The position numbers and the translations under genes are program-made. Of a stretch of DNA of 64,000 nt, positions 44,185-52,101 are shown piece after piece. Origin of the DNA: Palsa-459 sp963841965 (lineage in GTDB: Bacteria > Actinomycetota > Acidimicrobiia > Acidimicrobiales > RAAP-2); NCBI GenBank assembly GCA_963841965.1, contig CAWJES010000004.1, forward strand, positions 186,001-250,000, given 5' to 3'. The notes below the pieces were generated by a model, which was not told where the DNA came from, ran no database searches, and saw nothing but the letters and a program-made list of their open reading frames with translations. Positions within the stretch are counted from its first letter, which is position 1. The number at the start of each line of letters is the position of its first letter.

Positions 44185-44631
44185 GTGTCGCTGATCGAGT
44201 TCCGGCTCGACCCCGCCTCAGGAGTGCCGACTTATCTTCAACTTGTCCATCAGGTCGAGCACGCGCTGCGACTCGGCTACATCAAGCCGGGCGATCAGCT
44301 CCCGAAGGTGAGAGATGTGGTCGCCTCACTCGCCATCAACCCGAACACGGTGTCCAAGGCATACCGCGAACTGGAGACCAAGGGCCTCATTGTGGGGCGC
44401 CCAGGCCAGGGCACGTTCATCTTGGCCACCCTCAGCCAGGTCGCACTCCCCGAGCTGGCCGGATTTCGTCGTTCCCTGCGGAACTGGCTAGCCAAGGTCG
44501 ACGCGGGGGGGCTCGACGAGAGCGGGATCGCGGCGCTTGTCGCCAGTGAACTCCGGGACTTCTATGGCCGCCGCGACGGTTCGAGTACCCGCGTTGGCTC
44601 GGCCGACGAGGACGTCGAGGGCGCCGCATGA
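44185..44631 (+). CDS. GntR/YtrA-family transcriptional repressor
   Basis: The 148-residue protein has the winged-helix GntR domain at residues 8-78: PTYLQLVHQVEHALRLGYIKPGDQLPKVRDVVASLAINPNTVSKAYRELETKGLIVGRPGQGTFI, with a short C-terminal helical tail typical of the YtrA subfamily. It sits first in an operon with an ABC ATPase and permease, as YtrA does, and has a palindromic operator upstream. ATGA overlaps join all three genes. Inducers in known cases are cell-wall antibiotics; that is an analogy only. Confidence 0.88.
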   Translation: MSLIEFRLDPASGVPTYLQLVHQVEHALRLGYIKPGDQLPKVRDVVASLAINPNTVSKAYRELETKGLIVGRPGQGTFILATLSQVALPELAGFRRSLRNWLAKVDAGGLDESGIAALVASELRDFYGRRDGSSTRVGSADEDVEGAA

Positions 44632-45539
44632 ACGTCATCGAGGCGAGCAACTTGAGCAAGCGCTACGGCAGCACGCATGCGCTTCGTGAATGCACGCTCG
44701 CCATCCCCGCCGGTCACGTGACCGCGCTGGTCGGTCCGAACGGCGCCGGCAAGAGCACGCTGTTGAACCTGGTAGTCGGACTCTTGGCGCCATCCGAAGG
44801 GAGCCTCAGTGTCCTCGGCAGTTGTCGACCCGGCTCCCTCGCCGCCCTGGACGGTATCGCGTTCGTCGCCCAGGACACGCCTCTCTACAAGAACGTGTCA
44901 GCTGCCGACATGCTGCACCTGACCCGCAATCTGAACCGGCACTTTGACTGGACCTACGCCGAGGCCCGGCTCGGTGAGTTGGGGATCCCACTCAAGCGCA
45001 AGGCGGGCAAGTTGTCGGGTGGCCAGCAGGCACAGCTCGCATTGACCCTGGCGCTGGCCCGACATCCGAAGCTGCTCGTACTTGACGAACCCGTGGCGAT
45101 GCTTGACCCGATCGCCCGACACGACTTCATGGCAACCGTGCTCGTGGCGGCGGCCGAAGACGGCGTGTCGGTCGTGCTGTCCTCGCACGTACTCGCCGAA
45201 CTCGAACGCTCAGCGGACTACATCATCTTGATGTCGCAGGGCAAGGTACAAGTCGCCGGCGAGGTCGACGACTTGCTCGCGGGCCACCGCATTCTCTCTG
45301 GCCCGGCCGCCGATGCCGCTGCGTACACCGAACTCCCAGTTGTCCACGCGCGTCAAGGCGAGGTGCAGACACACCTGCTCGTCCGGACATCCATGGACGA
45401 TCGTGTCCCCCGAGGTTGGGAGTCGCATCCGGTCGGTCTCGAAGAGCTCGTTCTTGCTTACCTGCGCGAACCCGACGCCTCGGCGCTGCCCGGTCCGCTC
45501 CGCAGCTCGGTCATCGATGCCTCGGAGGCGAGGAGATGA
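44628..45539 (+). CDS. ABC transporter ATPase
   Basis: The 303-residue ATPase has Walker A GPNGAGKSTLLN, Q-loop VAQDTPLY, signature LSGGQQAQLALTLAL, Walker B LLVLDEPVAMLD and switch His in SSHVLAEL. A 75-residue C-terminal extension of the drug/lantibiotic-export type follows. It overlaps the GntR and permease genes at ATGA. It probably powers export by the next gene's product. Confidence 0.9.
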   Translation: MNVIEASNLSKRYGSTHALRECTLAIPAGHVTALVGPNGAGKSTLLNLVVGLLAPSEGSLSVLGSCRPGSLAALDGIAFVAQDTPLYKNVSAADMLHLTRNLNRHFDWTYAEARLGELGIPLKRKAGKLSGGQQAQLALTLALARHPKLLVLDEPVAMLDPIARHDFMATVLVAAAEDGVSVVLSSHVLAELERSADYIILMSQGKVQVAGEVDDLLAGHRILSGPAADAAAYTELPVVHARQGEVQTHLLVRTSMDDRVPRGWESHPVGLEELVLAYLREPDASALPGPLRSSVIDASEARR

Positions 45540-46600
45540 CCGCGATGATGGCGCCCGCCGTATCTCCACGTAGCAAGGAGGTCGCGAGCCTGCGGCCGCT
45601 CCCGTGGCGACGGATGGCCTGGGTCACCTGGCGCCAGCACCGCGCCGCACTGATCGGCCTGGTGGTGGCGCTGGCCGCGATCGCTGCGTACACGTGGACG
45701 GTCGGCCTGCAACTTCACCACGCCTATGCCGCCCAACTCGCCTGCCGCCCCGCGGGCTCGGATGCATGCCTCCAGCTGACGAGCGGTTTCAACAGCGTTG
45801 GCGGCTTCCTGACCAATGGATGGATATTGCAGTTAGTACCCGCATTGATCGGCGCATTCGTCGGAGCGCCGGTGCTGGCCCGAGAGCTGGAAACTGGTAC
45901 CTACCGCTACGCCTGGACGCAAGGCTTCGGGCGGTGGCGTTGGACCCTCGCCAAGCTGGCGGGGCTCGCGGTCGCGGTGACTGCTGCGGCCGGCGCCATC
46001 AGCGTGCTGTTTTCTTGGTACTACCAGCCGTACTTCAGCGCGGGCAACGAAGCCCGGAACCTCTCTGAGCTGGCCTCGCTTGCTCCCAGCCTTTTCGATC
46101 TGCGCGGAGTCGCACTCGCTGCATGGACGCTGGCCGCCTTTTCGATCGGCGTCCTCGCCGGCATGCTGATCCGCAAGGTCGTGCCCGCGATTGTCGCCAC
46201 CCTGTTCGTGTACTCGGGACTCGCCATCGCAACCGGATCGTGGCTGCGAGCGCACTACCTAGCGCCACTCGTGACGAGGTCACTGAATGTTCCAAACGCT
46301 GTTTGGATTGTGAGCCAGAATTGGATGACCAAAGCCGGCCAGACAGTCAGTCAATCAGTGCTCTATCAGGTTCTTCAAGGCGCACCCGCACAGGTCGCCG
46401 GAAAGGATGGTGGGGGTCCGAATCTGCACGCCCTCGCCGCGTGGCAGTACCTCGTCGAACACGGCTACACGCAGGTGACGAGCTACCAACCTGCCAGCCG
46501 GTTCTGGGCGTTCCAGTGGATCGAGGCTGGCTGGCTGTTTGGGTTGTCAGTGCTCCTCATCGTCGTCACCGTGTGGCTGGTCCGTCGCCGCGCGGCTTAG
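45536..46600 (+). CDS. ABC-2 type permease
   Basis: The 354-residue membrane protein has six predicted helices (first about residues 38-60, last near 328-350), a short basic N-terminus (PRSKEVASLRPLPWRRMAWVTWRQHRAA) and a sizeable external loop with CRPAGSDACLQL between helices 1 and 2. It matches ABC-2 permeases paired with YtrA-type regulators. Cargo may be an antibiotic or lipid-linked compound, but this is not determined. Confidence 0.82.
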   Translation: MTAMMAPAVSPRSKEVASLRPLPWRRMAWVTWRQHRAALIGLVVALAAIAAYTWTVGLQLHHAYAAQLACRPAGSDACLQLTSGFNSVGGFLTNGWILQLVPALIGAFVGAPVLARELETGTYRYAWTQGFGRWRWTLAKLAGLAVAVTAAAGAISVLFSWYYQPYFSAGNEARNLSELASLAPSLFDLRGVALAAWTLAAFSIGVLAGMLIRKVVPAIVATLFVYSGLAIATGSWLRAHYLAPLVTRSLNVPNAVWIVSQNWMTKAGQTVSQSVLYQVLQGAPAQVAGKDGGGPNLHALAAWQYLVEHGYTQVTSYQPASRFWAFQWIEAGWLFGLSVLLIVVTVWLVRRRAA

Positions 46601-46607
46601 AGGCCTA

Positions 46608-46659
46608 ATTCGAACCGAGATCGCAGGCAGCTAAGAGTCACAACCACCCTGGTTCGAAT
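46608..46659. repeat. Short inverted repeat related to the island elements (copy C)
   Basis: ATTCGAACC (46608-46616) and GGTTCGAAT (46651-46659) are perfect inverted repeats 34 nt apart. They lie in the 140-nt gap between the permease stop and tRNA-Val. The core TTCGAACC is shared with copies A and B but in a shorter element, with little other similarity; it could be a decayed copy or an unrelated hairpin. Confidence 0.4.
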
Positions 46660-46740
46660 AAACGACATTGCCTCGACTAGCGAACCGAAGTCAGAAATGG
46701 CGGCTGAACGGCGGATATTCGTTGTAAATGCCACAACGAG

Positions 46741-46814
46741 TGGGCGCTGAGGGACTCGAACCCCCGACCTGCTGGTTGTAAGCCAGCTGCTCTAACCAAC
46801 TGAGCTAAGCGCCC
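46741..46814 (-). tRNA. tRNA-Val (anticodon UAC)
   Basis: The 74-nt cloverleaf has acceptor stem GGGCGCT/AGCGCCC with discriminator A at 46741 and D-arm GCTC...GAGC. Its anticodon stem-loop is GCTGG-CTTACAA-CCAGC and its T arm is GGGGG-TTCGAGT-CCCTC. The anticodon TAC reads GUA (Val). CCA is not encoded. The 3' end points toward the accessory island, a common target position for site-specific integration. Confidence 0.93.
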
Positions 46815-46845
46815 GGTCGGCCGACACTACGCCTTGCTCGATTGA

Positions 46846-47583
46846 TCAGGGTGACATACAAAAGGAAAGGAGTTCCTCGGCAAGCGCCGCGGTTCCGGCA
46901 GCCAATGGACGCCTGCGCGCGCCCGACGCCTCGATGAGCGGCGCGCCATCCAGGTCGATGACGGTCGCGCCGGCCTCGAGTGCGATGAGCATTCCTCCGA
47001 GGTAGTCCCACGGGCTGAGCCTTGAGTGGGCCGCCACCGTGTAGCCGTCCAGGGATCCATCGGCAACTGCGCACATCTCGAGCGACGCCGAGCCGAGCGC
47101 GCGGAACTGCGCCCAGCCCCCATACCGGGCGGGCAGCCCGGAGAACCCGATGATCGCATCGGCCAGGACGTGCACGCCGGACGCCCGGATCGGGACTCCG
47201 TCACGCGTCGCACCCCCTCCGCGGACCGCCTCGTACCGGGTTCCGGTCGCATGGTTGACCACGACGGCGCACCGCATTCCTTGATCGTCGAGCACGCAGG
47301 CGCTCGTGGAGAAGAACGGGATGCCGCGATCGCAGTTGGTGGATCCGTCGATCGGGTCGAGGACGCAGACGAGGGGTCCGGATCCGGAGGGTCCTGACTC
47401 TTCGGAGAGGACCCGTAGGCCTCCACCGACGAGGATTTCCACGGCCGCCTTGTCGGCGGTCAGATCCAGAAAGTACTGGGAGTCTCGCTCACCGGAGAAT
47501 CCGCGCCCCTGCTGGCCCTCGATCGCCGCACCTGCGGCTGCGGCTGCCTGCCGCATGAGCTCCAGCAACTCCGGGTCGAGCAC
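46846..47583 (-). CDS. Inositol monophosphatase-family phosphatase
   Basis: The 245-residue protein has metal-binding motif SEES, DPIDGSTNCDRGIPFFST and the C-terminal SPWDYLGGMLIALEAGA. This fold covers inositol phosphatase, histidinol-phosphatase and PAP phosphatase activities, so the exact substrate is not set. GTG 47583 is chosen because TACGCT lies 6 nt before it (47590-47595), a leaderless layout. The 21 extra upstream codons would cross the divergent gene's promoter. Confidence 0.85.
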   Translation of the reverse strand: MLDPELLELMRQAAAAAGAAIEGQQGRGFSGERDSQYFLDLTADKAAVEILVGGGLRVLSEESGPSGSGPLVCVLDPIDGSTNCDRGIPFFSTSACVLDDQGMRCAVVVNHATGTRYEAVRGGGATRDGVPIRASGVHVLADAIIGFSGLPARYGGWAQFRALGSASLEMCAVADGSLDGYTVAAHSRLSPWDYLGGMLIALEAGATVIDLDGAPLIEASGARRRPLAAGTAALAEELLSFCMSP

Positions 47584-47589
47584 AGCCGA

Positions 47590-47629
47590 AGCGTACCGTT
47601 CTGCCCTGCGAAGGCAGTCCCGGTAGTCT
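47590..47629. promoter_or_regulatory. Two divergent leaderless -10 boxes
   Basis: Minus strand: TACGCT (47590-47595) at 6 nt from GTG 47583. Plus strand: TAGTCT (47624-47629) at 6 nt from GTG 47636. The two genes share a 52-nt divergent control region. Confidence 0.55.
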
Positions 47630-47635
47630 CGACGT

Positions 47636-48193
47636 GTGGCAGCCATCGATGTCGCGGGTTACGTCGCAGACCTGAAGGACCATTCAGTCGACCACGGATT
47701 CCACGTCCATGACGAGCGGCACTTCGTCGAGACGTACTCGCTCCGGCAGGTCTGGGAGGTCGATCTGCACCCTGAGGACGGGTGCGGGGGTCCGCTGGAC
47801 CTCCATCTGGCGCTCGACGTCGATCCCCGGATCCTCCTGAGTTTCGAGGACGCCGTCCTGGGCCTTCCCGAGGACGACGAGCCTCCCGACGACTTCCACT
47901 TCCCCGTCACCTTCACCTGGGCCCTGCCCCCGCTCCCCCACGGCCCGGACCTGCTCCGGCTGGCGATCGACCTCGCACCCGTCGGTGGGCTCGTCCTCCC
48001 GCTCGAGGTCTCCGCGACGGACTCGTACGCCTCGGCGACCGACGGATCGGAGCGGCGCGTGACCATCGTCGCGCGCCACCCGGTCTCGCTCGCCGGCGTC
48101 CTGAAGGGAGAGGAGCTGCTGTGCGACGTCTTCGACCGGTGCCGCGACGTCAGCGAGTTCCTCCTCGAACGAGCGGAGGCCTGGCTCGACTGA
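47636..48193 (+). CDS. Hypothetical cytoplasmic acidic protein
   Basis: The 185-residue product is not recognised. It is rich in Asp/Glu/His and Pro (for example HVHDERHFVETYSLRQVWEVDLHPEDGCGGPLDLHLALDVDPRILLSFEDAVLGLPEDDEPPDDFHFPVTF is split over residues 23-93), with no signal peptide or membrane segment, and ends in a short helical stretch. The GC3 pattern and the leaderless start (TAGTCT, 6 nt, GTG) support a real gene. It is divergent from the inositol-phosphatase-like gene and converges with the acyltransferase. Confidence 0.65.
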   Translation: MAAIDVAGYVADLKDHSVDHGFHVHDERHFVETYSLRQVWEVDLHPEDGCGGPLDLHLALDVDPRILLSFEDAVLGLPEDDEPPDDFHFPVTFTWALPPLPHGPDLLRLAIDLAPVGGLVLPLEVSATDSYASATDGSERRVTIVARHPVSLAGVLKGEELLCDVFDRCRDVSEFLLERAEAWLD

Positions 48194-48203
48194 GGTGTCG
48201 CCG

Positions 48204-50192
48204 CTATCCGGTGGCGGACTGGGCGAGTCGCCCCTCGACGGTGAGCAGAGGGAACACTCTCGGAGCGAGGTAGGGACCGCCCGATCGCGCGAAGTGCACG
48301 CCATCGGGCGACCGGACCCTGATCCCGTCGATCTCTTCCTCGAACGTCCGGTTCGGGCACACCATGGCGAACAGGTCCTGCACCGCAGCGCCGGTCCGTG
48401 CGGCGACAGCCCGGACGATGGCGTTGTAGGTCGCGATGCGTGCCGGCGAGTCCTCGGGCCACGGCTGCCCGTTGGGCTGCTCGCCGCTGTCGGCGCACGG
48501 CTGGGTCATGAGCACAACGCGAGCGCCTCGCGATCCTGCGATCCGGACTGCCCGAATCAGCCCGGCGACCACTTCGGAGCGGAAGGCCGGCTGAGTGATG
48601 TTGACCAGCGTGCCGTTCGCGTACACGTCATGCACCTCCCAGCGACCCGCGAGGATGTCCACGACGTCGGGCCTGAATGCCCGGACTGCGTCGCGCCAGA
48701 GCTCGTAGATCGTCCGGTGCCCCTGCGGGTCGTCGGCGCAGGGGTAGTTGGTGGGCACGGAGACGCCGTGCTCGATCTGCGCGTTCGTGATCGTCACCCC
48801 ACACCCCTTGATCGCGCCGTTCTCCAGCTGCACATCGTTGACGCGGCTCCACGGGCGGATCGCCTGGACGAGGGTGTACATCGTCGAGTCACCGAGCATC
48901 AGGGCGCGGACGGGGTCGTGGAATGGTGGCTGCGGTGGGAGCGTCGAGAGCGCGGGCAATGCAGCGGCCGCCGTCGTGGCGAGGATCACGGCGACCGTCG
49001 TGGCGACCGCGCCCGCGGTCGCAACCACCGCCGTCATGCCCCTGAGGACGAGGCCATGCCGGATGGGGCGCTCGACGAGGTAGAACGAGGCTGTCGCCAC
49101 GGCGAAGGTCACGACGACGCGGACGGCGAGCAGCTTGTGGCCGCCTAACCCCGTGCGCTCGCTGTTCAACCACAGGAACAGCGGGTAGTGCCAGAGGTAC
49201 AGGCCGTAGGAGATCCTCCCGACATACCGGACGGGACGCCAGCCGAGCACGACCGCCAGGGGTCCCCTGGGAGCGGTCACCACGCTGGTGAGGACGGCCG
49301 CCGTCGCGAGGCCCGCGACGAGGAAGCCGCCCTGGTAAAGCCATGCGGTTTTCCCGGTGACCTCCACGAAAAGGTACGCCAGCACGAGCAGGCCCGCGAG
49401 GCCGCCCGCCTGCACACCCACGGACGCGGCACCACGCGCCCGGAGGCCCGCAGGGTCGGCGCCACGCGAGAGGAGGGCGAACGCCGCGGCGAGTGCCGCG
49501 CCGCAGAGGATCCCCATCGCGTGGGTGTCCGTCCCGTAGTACAGCCTCGTCGGGTTGACGCCGTGGCGGTAGAGGACGGCCATCCAGATGGTGGACGCCG
49601 CGGTTCCGAGCAGGGCGACGCACAGGAGCGAAGCTGGACCTCGACGCAGTTTCACCAGGGCCAGCACCACGAGGGGCCACACGAGGTAGAACTGCTCCTC
49701 GATCGCGAGCGACCAGGTGTGCGTCAGTGGCGACGGAGCGAGCGCGGCTGTGAAGTAGCTCTGGCCCTCCAGGATGAAGTGCCAGTTGGCAACGTAGAAG
49801 AGGGTGGCCAGCGAATCGAGTCGCAGCCCCGGATAGGTCCCCTGCGGCACCGCCAGCCATGCGTACAGGCCGACGAAGCACAGGACCAGCAGGAGCGCCG
49901 GCAGCAGGCGCCGGGCGCGGCGTGCCCAGAACGACCCGAGCCGGATCGTGCCAGCGTGCCGTGCCTCGCCGAGCAGCAGGGAGGTGATGAGGAACCCGGA
50001 CAGGACGAAGAAGACATCGACGCCCAGGAAACCGCCCGACGCCCGCGAGATGCCACCGTGGAAGGCCATGACCGCGATGACTGCGATCGCCCGGACGCCA
50101 TCGAGCCCCGGGACGTACCCAAGGCGCTCCCCCACCGGCGAGGCGTCGGGATCAGGTCCGAGCAGATCCTGCTCGCTCACGTAGCGCGGCAC
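48204..50192 (-). CDS. Acyltransferase-3 (OafA-like) with C-terminal SGNH domain
   Basis: The 662-residue membrane protein has about ten helices over residues 25-400, with the AT3 signatures GLDGVRAIAVIAVMAFH, FFVLSGFLIT, RRARRLLPALLLV and HTWSLAIEEQFYLVWP. A secreted SGNH domain (residues about 430-655) has MLGDSTMYTL and the catalytic Asp/His in SPDGVHFARSG. Such proteins O-acylate (often acetylate) cell-surface polysaccharides. It starts at GTG 50192 and is a single gene. It is comparable in domain to the stand-alone SGNH gene at 4914. Confidence 0.88.
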   Translation of the reverse strand: MPRYVSEQDLLGPDPDASPVGERLGYVPGLDGVRAIAVIAVMAFHGGISRASGGFLGVDVFFVLSGFLITSLLLGEARHAGTIRLGSFWARRARRLLPALLLVLCFVGLYAWLAVPQGTYPGLRLDSLATLFYVANWHFILEGQSYFTAALAPSPLTHTWSLAIEEQFYLVWPLVVLALVKLRRGPASLLCVALLGTAASTIWMAVLYRHGVNPTRLYYGTDTHAMGILCGAALAAAFALLSRGADPAGLRARGAASVGVQAGGLAGLLVLAYLFVEVTGKTAWLYQGGFLVAGLATAAVLTSVVTAPRGPLAVVLGWRPVRYVGRISYGLYLWHYPLFLWLNSERTGLGGHKLLAVRVVVTFAVATASFYLVERPIRHGLVLRGMTAVVATAGAVATTVAVILATTAAAALPALSTLPPQPPFHDPVRALMLGDSTMYTLVQAIRPWSRVNDVQLENGAIKGCGVTITNAQIEHGVSVPTNYPCADDPQGHRTIYELWRDAVRAFRPDVVDILAGRWEVHDVYANGTLVNITQPAFRSEVVAGLIRAVRIAGSRGARVVLMTQPCADSGEQPNGQPWPEDSPARIATYNAIVRAVAARTGAAVQDLFAMVCPNRTFEEEIDGIRVRSPDGVHFARSGGPYLAPRVFPLLTVEGRLAQSATG

Positions 50193-50285
50193 CGTGGCTC
50201 TGGAAAGGAAGCGAGCGCGGCGGCCGGGCGCATCGAGGCGATGCTACCGAGGAGGCCCAGCGGGGAGATCGTGGCGGCTAGGCCG

Positions 50286-50636
50286 TCATGCGCCACCGGA
50301 GGCGCCGAACCGCGCCTCCAGCCACGCGATCGAGGCCGGCTTCACCATCTCGTCCTCCCACCCGGCCAGCCGTCCCTCGAGGTCGGCGAGGGTCGGGACC
50401 GTTGCGATGACCCGGACCGTGAGACCCTCCACGGGCTCATCGTCGACGGCGATGTCCCCGAAGGCGTCCTCCAGGGACTCGGCCTCCGGGGATGCCATCA
50501 GGTACAACTCCCCCGTGTCGACGACGTAGCTCAGCTCGAAACGGTTGTTTGCGGCATCGTGCCAGTCACTCCCGAATTCGATCTCCTGGCTCTCGCGGCG
50601 GCGCTCGTCTGCGTCGTAGAACTCCTCGATGTCCAC
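50286..50636 (-). CDS. Hypothetical acidic protein
   Basis: The 116-residue protein is not recognised; no membrane segment or signal peptide. It starts MDIEEFYDADERRRESQEIEFG and contains NRFELSYVVDTGELYLMASP. On the minus strand TAGCGT (50644-50649) lies 7 nt before GTG 50636, choosing this start over the GTG at 50645, which overlaps the -10 box. It is divergent from the sigma-like gene. Confidence 0.6.
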   Translation of the reverse strand: MDIEEFYDADERRRESQEIEFGSDWHDAANNRFELSYVVDTGELYLMASPEAESLEDAFGDIAVDDEPVEGLTVRVIATVPTLADLEGRLAGWEDEMVKPASIAWLEARFGASGGA

Positions 50637-50711
50637 GACCTGCACGCTACATCGCCGCAGGTCCCGAGCCGTGGGGAGGGTTCCGGGGAGTCCTCCACCC
50701 ACGATGCGACG

Positions 50712-51422
50712 ATGCAGATATCGACGAACTCAGACGTGCTCGCCCAGCTTCGAACCGAATGGACCCGCCTCGGCCGGTCCGCGGCATCGAGGCGCGCCCT
50801 CGACTCCCTTCTCGCTGCAGCTCCCGAGGAAGTCCCGTCCGGGATCCGGGACCTCGGGGACCTCGTCCTCGCCCTGGAGCCGATGGGCGGACTGAGCCAG
50901 CTCCAGCGAGCGCGGATCCTCGAGGTCCTGCTCGAGCACGCCGGCGATCCAATGGTGCGGCGCTGCCTCCTGCAGACGCTCATCCCGGGAATCGTCTCGG
51001 TCGCGAGGAAGCTCAGGTTCGGCGAGGGGATCGCCGACGACCCCGGCACCTTCCTCTCCGATGGGCTCGCGGAGGCGTCCGAGCTCCTCTGCGACTGGGC
51101 GGGACAGCGCCGTCCCTATGCGGGCCCGGATCTGCTCGGCGCCCTGCGGTGCAGGATGCGACGGCGGATGCTGTCCGACAAGCAACGGCGCAGCGAGCTG
51201 ACCGGACTGCCCGATCGCCTCGGTCCGCAGCGGGTGGACCACCTCGCCGAGCTCGCCGCGACGCTGCGCGAGGCAGCGGCCGCGGGCATCCCCGACACCG
51301 AGCTCGTCTACGCCCGATGCATCCTCGGCGTGCCCGCCTCTGAGTTGGCCGACGCCCTCGGGATCTCGGGCGGGGCGGTCAAGCGCCGCCTGGCCGCAGT
51401 GGCGACCCCCCTTTTGTCCTAG
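50712..51422 (+). CDS. Sigma-factor-like DNA-binding protein
   Basis: The 236-residue protein has a helical middle with CLLQTLIPGIVSVARKLRFG and ELLCDWAGQRRPYAGPDLLGALRCRMRRRMLSDKQRR, and ends in a region-4-like helix-turn-helix, ELVYARCILGVPASELADALGISGGAVKRRLAAVA. It lacks a convincing sigma region 2, so promoter recognition is not shown. Its neighbours (a secreted protein and a LysM-BTAD protein) suggest a dedicated cell-surface regulatory unit. ATG 50712 is used; the very long upstream frame is antisense to the acyltransferase. Confidence 0.65.
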   Translation: MQISTNSDVLAQLRTEWTRLGRSAASRRALDSLLAAAPEEVPSGIRDLGDLVLALEPMGGLSQLQRARILEVLLEHAGDPMVRRCLLQTLIPGIVSVARKLRFGEGIADDPGTFLSDGLAEASELLCDWAGQRRPYAGPDLLGALRCRMRRRMLSDKQRRSELTGLPDRLGPQRVDHLAELAATLREAAAAGIPDTELVYARCILGVPASELADALGISGGAVKRRLAAVATPLLS

Positions 51423-51444
51423 GCATCCGTAGCCTTCCGCCGAG

Positions 51445-52101
51445 ATGACCCGCCGCCTGCCAACCACGGGACTCGCCGCTCTCGCGGTGCTCCTGGCAGC
51501 GCTGGCGATCGTGGTCGGCACCGCCGCGGTGCGCACGAGACCGAACGTGGTGCGCCGGTTCGCCGTGATCACCGCCCCGCGCGGTGCGGTCTCCACCCGG
51601 AAAGCCATCGCTTATGCCAACTCACCTGCCGCCAAGCCGTCGTCACGAGCAGCGCGACGCCCATCGAGGTCGTCGCGGTCGATGGCAGTCGACCGGGAGT
51701 CCGCAGGGCCGACAGCTGGCGTCCGTTCGACTGACACCGGTGTCGCGACCGTCGTGCCCGTGGCCGTGAGCACCACCACCACCACGATCATGAAGCACGG
51801 CGGCACTCCCGAGCCGGTGGTCTCAGCGACGGCAGGCGGGTCACCAGCGCCGTCGGGCTACTTCGAAGGCGGGTTCACCTCCGTGACAACGGCAGTGCAC
51901 GCCCAAGGTTCCCTCACGGTCACCGTCGGCGCGCAAGTGGAGGTCTCGATCACCGTCTCGTGCGCATCGGGATCGGTCAGCGGGACCGGCCTCGGCACTG
52001 CAACCGTCGAGCTCGCCGCTGACGCGTCAGCCTGCCAGGCGACCGTCTCCATCCCTGTGGGCTCTCCGGATCCCTTGTCGTGGGTCCTCGCGTCCCCGTG
52101 A
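51445..52101 (+). CDS. Hypothetical secreted or membrane-anchored Ser/Thr-rich protein
   Basis: The 218-residue protein has an N-terminal membrane segment or signal (residues 9-29, LAALAVLLAALAIVVGTAAV), a low-complexity Ser/Arg/Thr linker with STTTTT, and a beta-rich C-terminal domain with one Cys pair (CASGSVSG...ACQATVSIP). No family is recognised. TAGCCT lies 9 nt before the ATG. Its stop overlaps the next gene (GTGA), so it is coupled to the LysM-BTAD gene. Confidence 0.6.
   Translation: MTRRLPTTGLAALAVLLAALAIVVGTAAVRTRPNVVRRFAVITAPRGAVSTRKAIAYANSPAAKPSSRAARRPSRSSRSMAVDRESAGPTAGVRSTDTGVATVVPVAVSTTTTTIMKHGGTPEPVVSATAGGSPAPSGYFEGGFTSVTTAVHAQGSLTVTVGAQVEVSITVSCASGSVSGTGLGTATVELAADASACQATVSIPVGSPDPLSWVLASP

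Noticed and set aside
41427..46659. Canonical integron attC sites
   Set aside because: The outer boxes do not read RYYYAAC and GTTRRRY at the required positions, and no integron integrase gene is in the window; kept only as a possible new site type.
46846..47426. Arg/Ser-rich minus frame in another phase of the inositol-phosphatase gene
   Set aside because: Out of phase with DPIDGSTN-containing protein; no family features.
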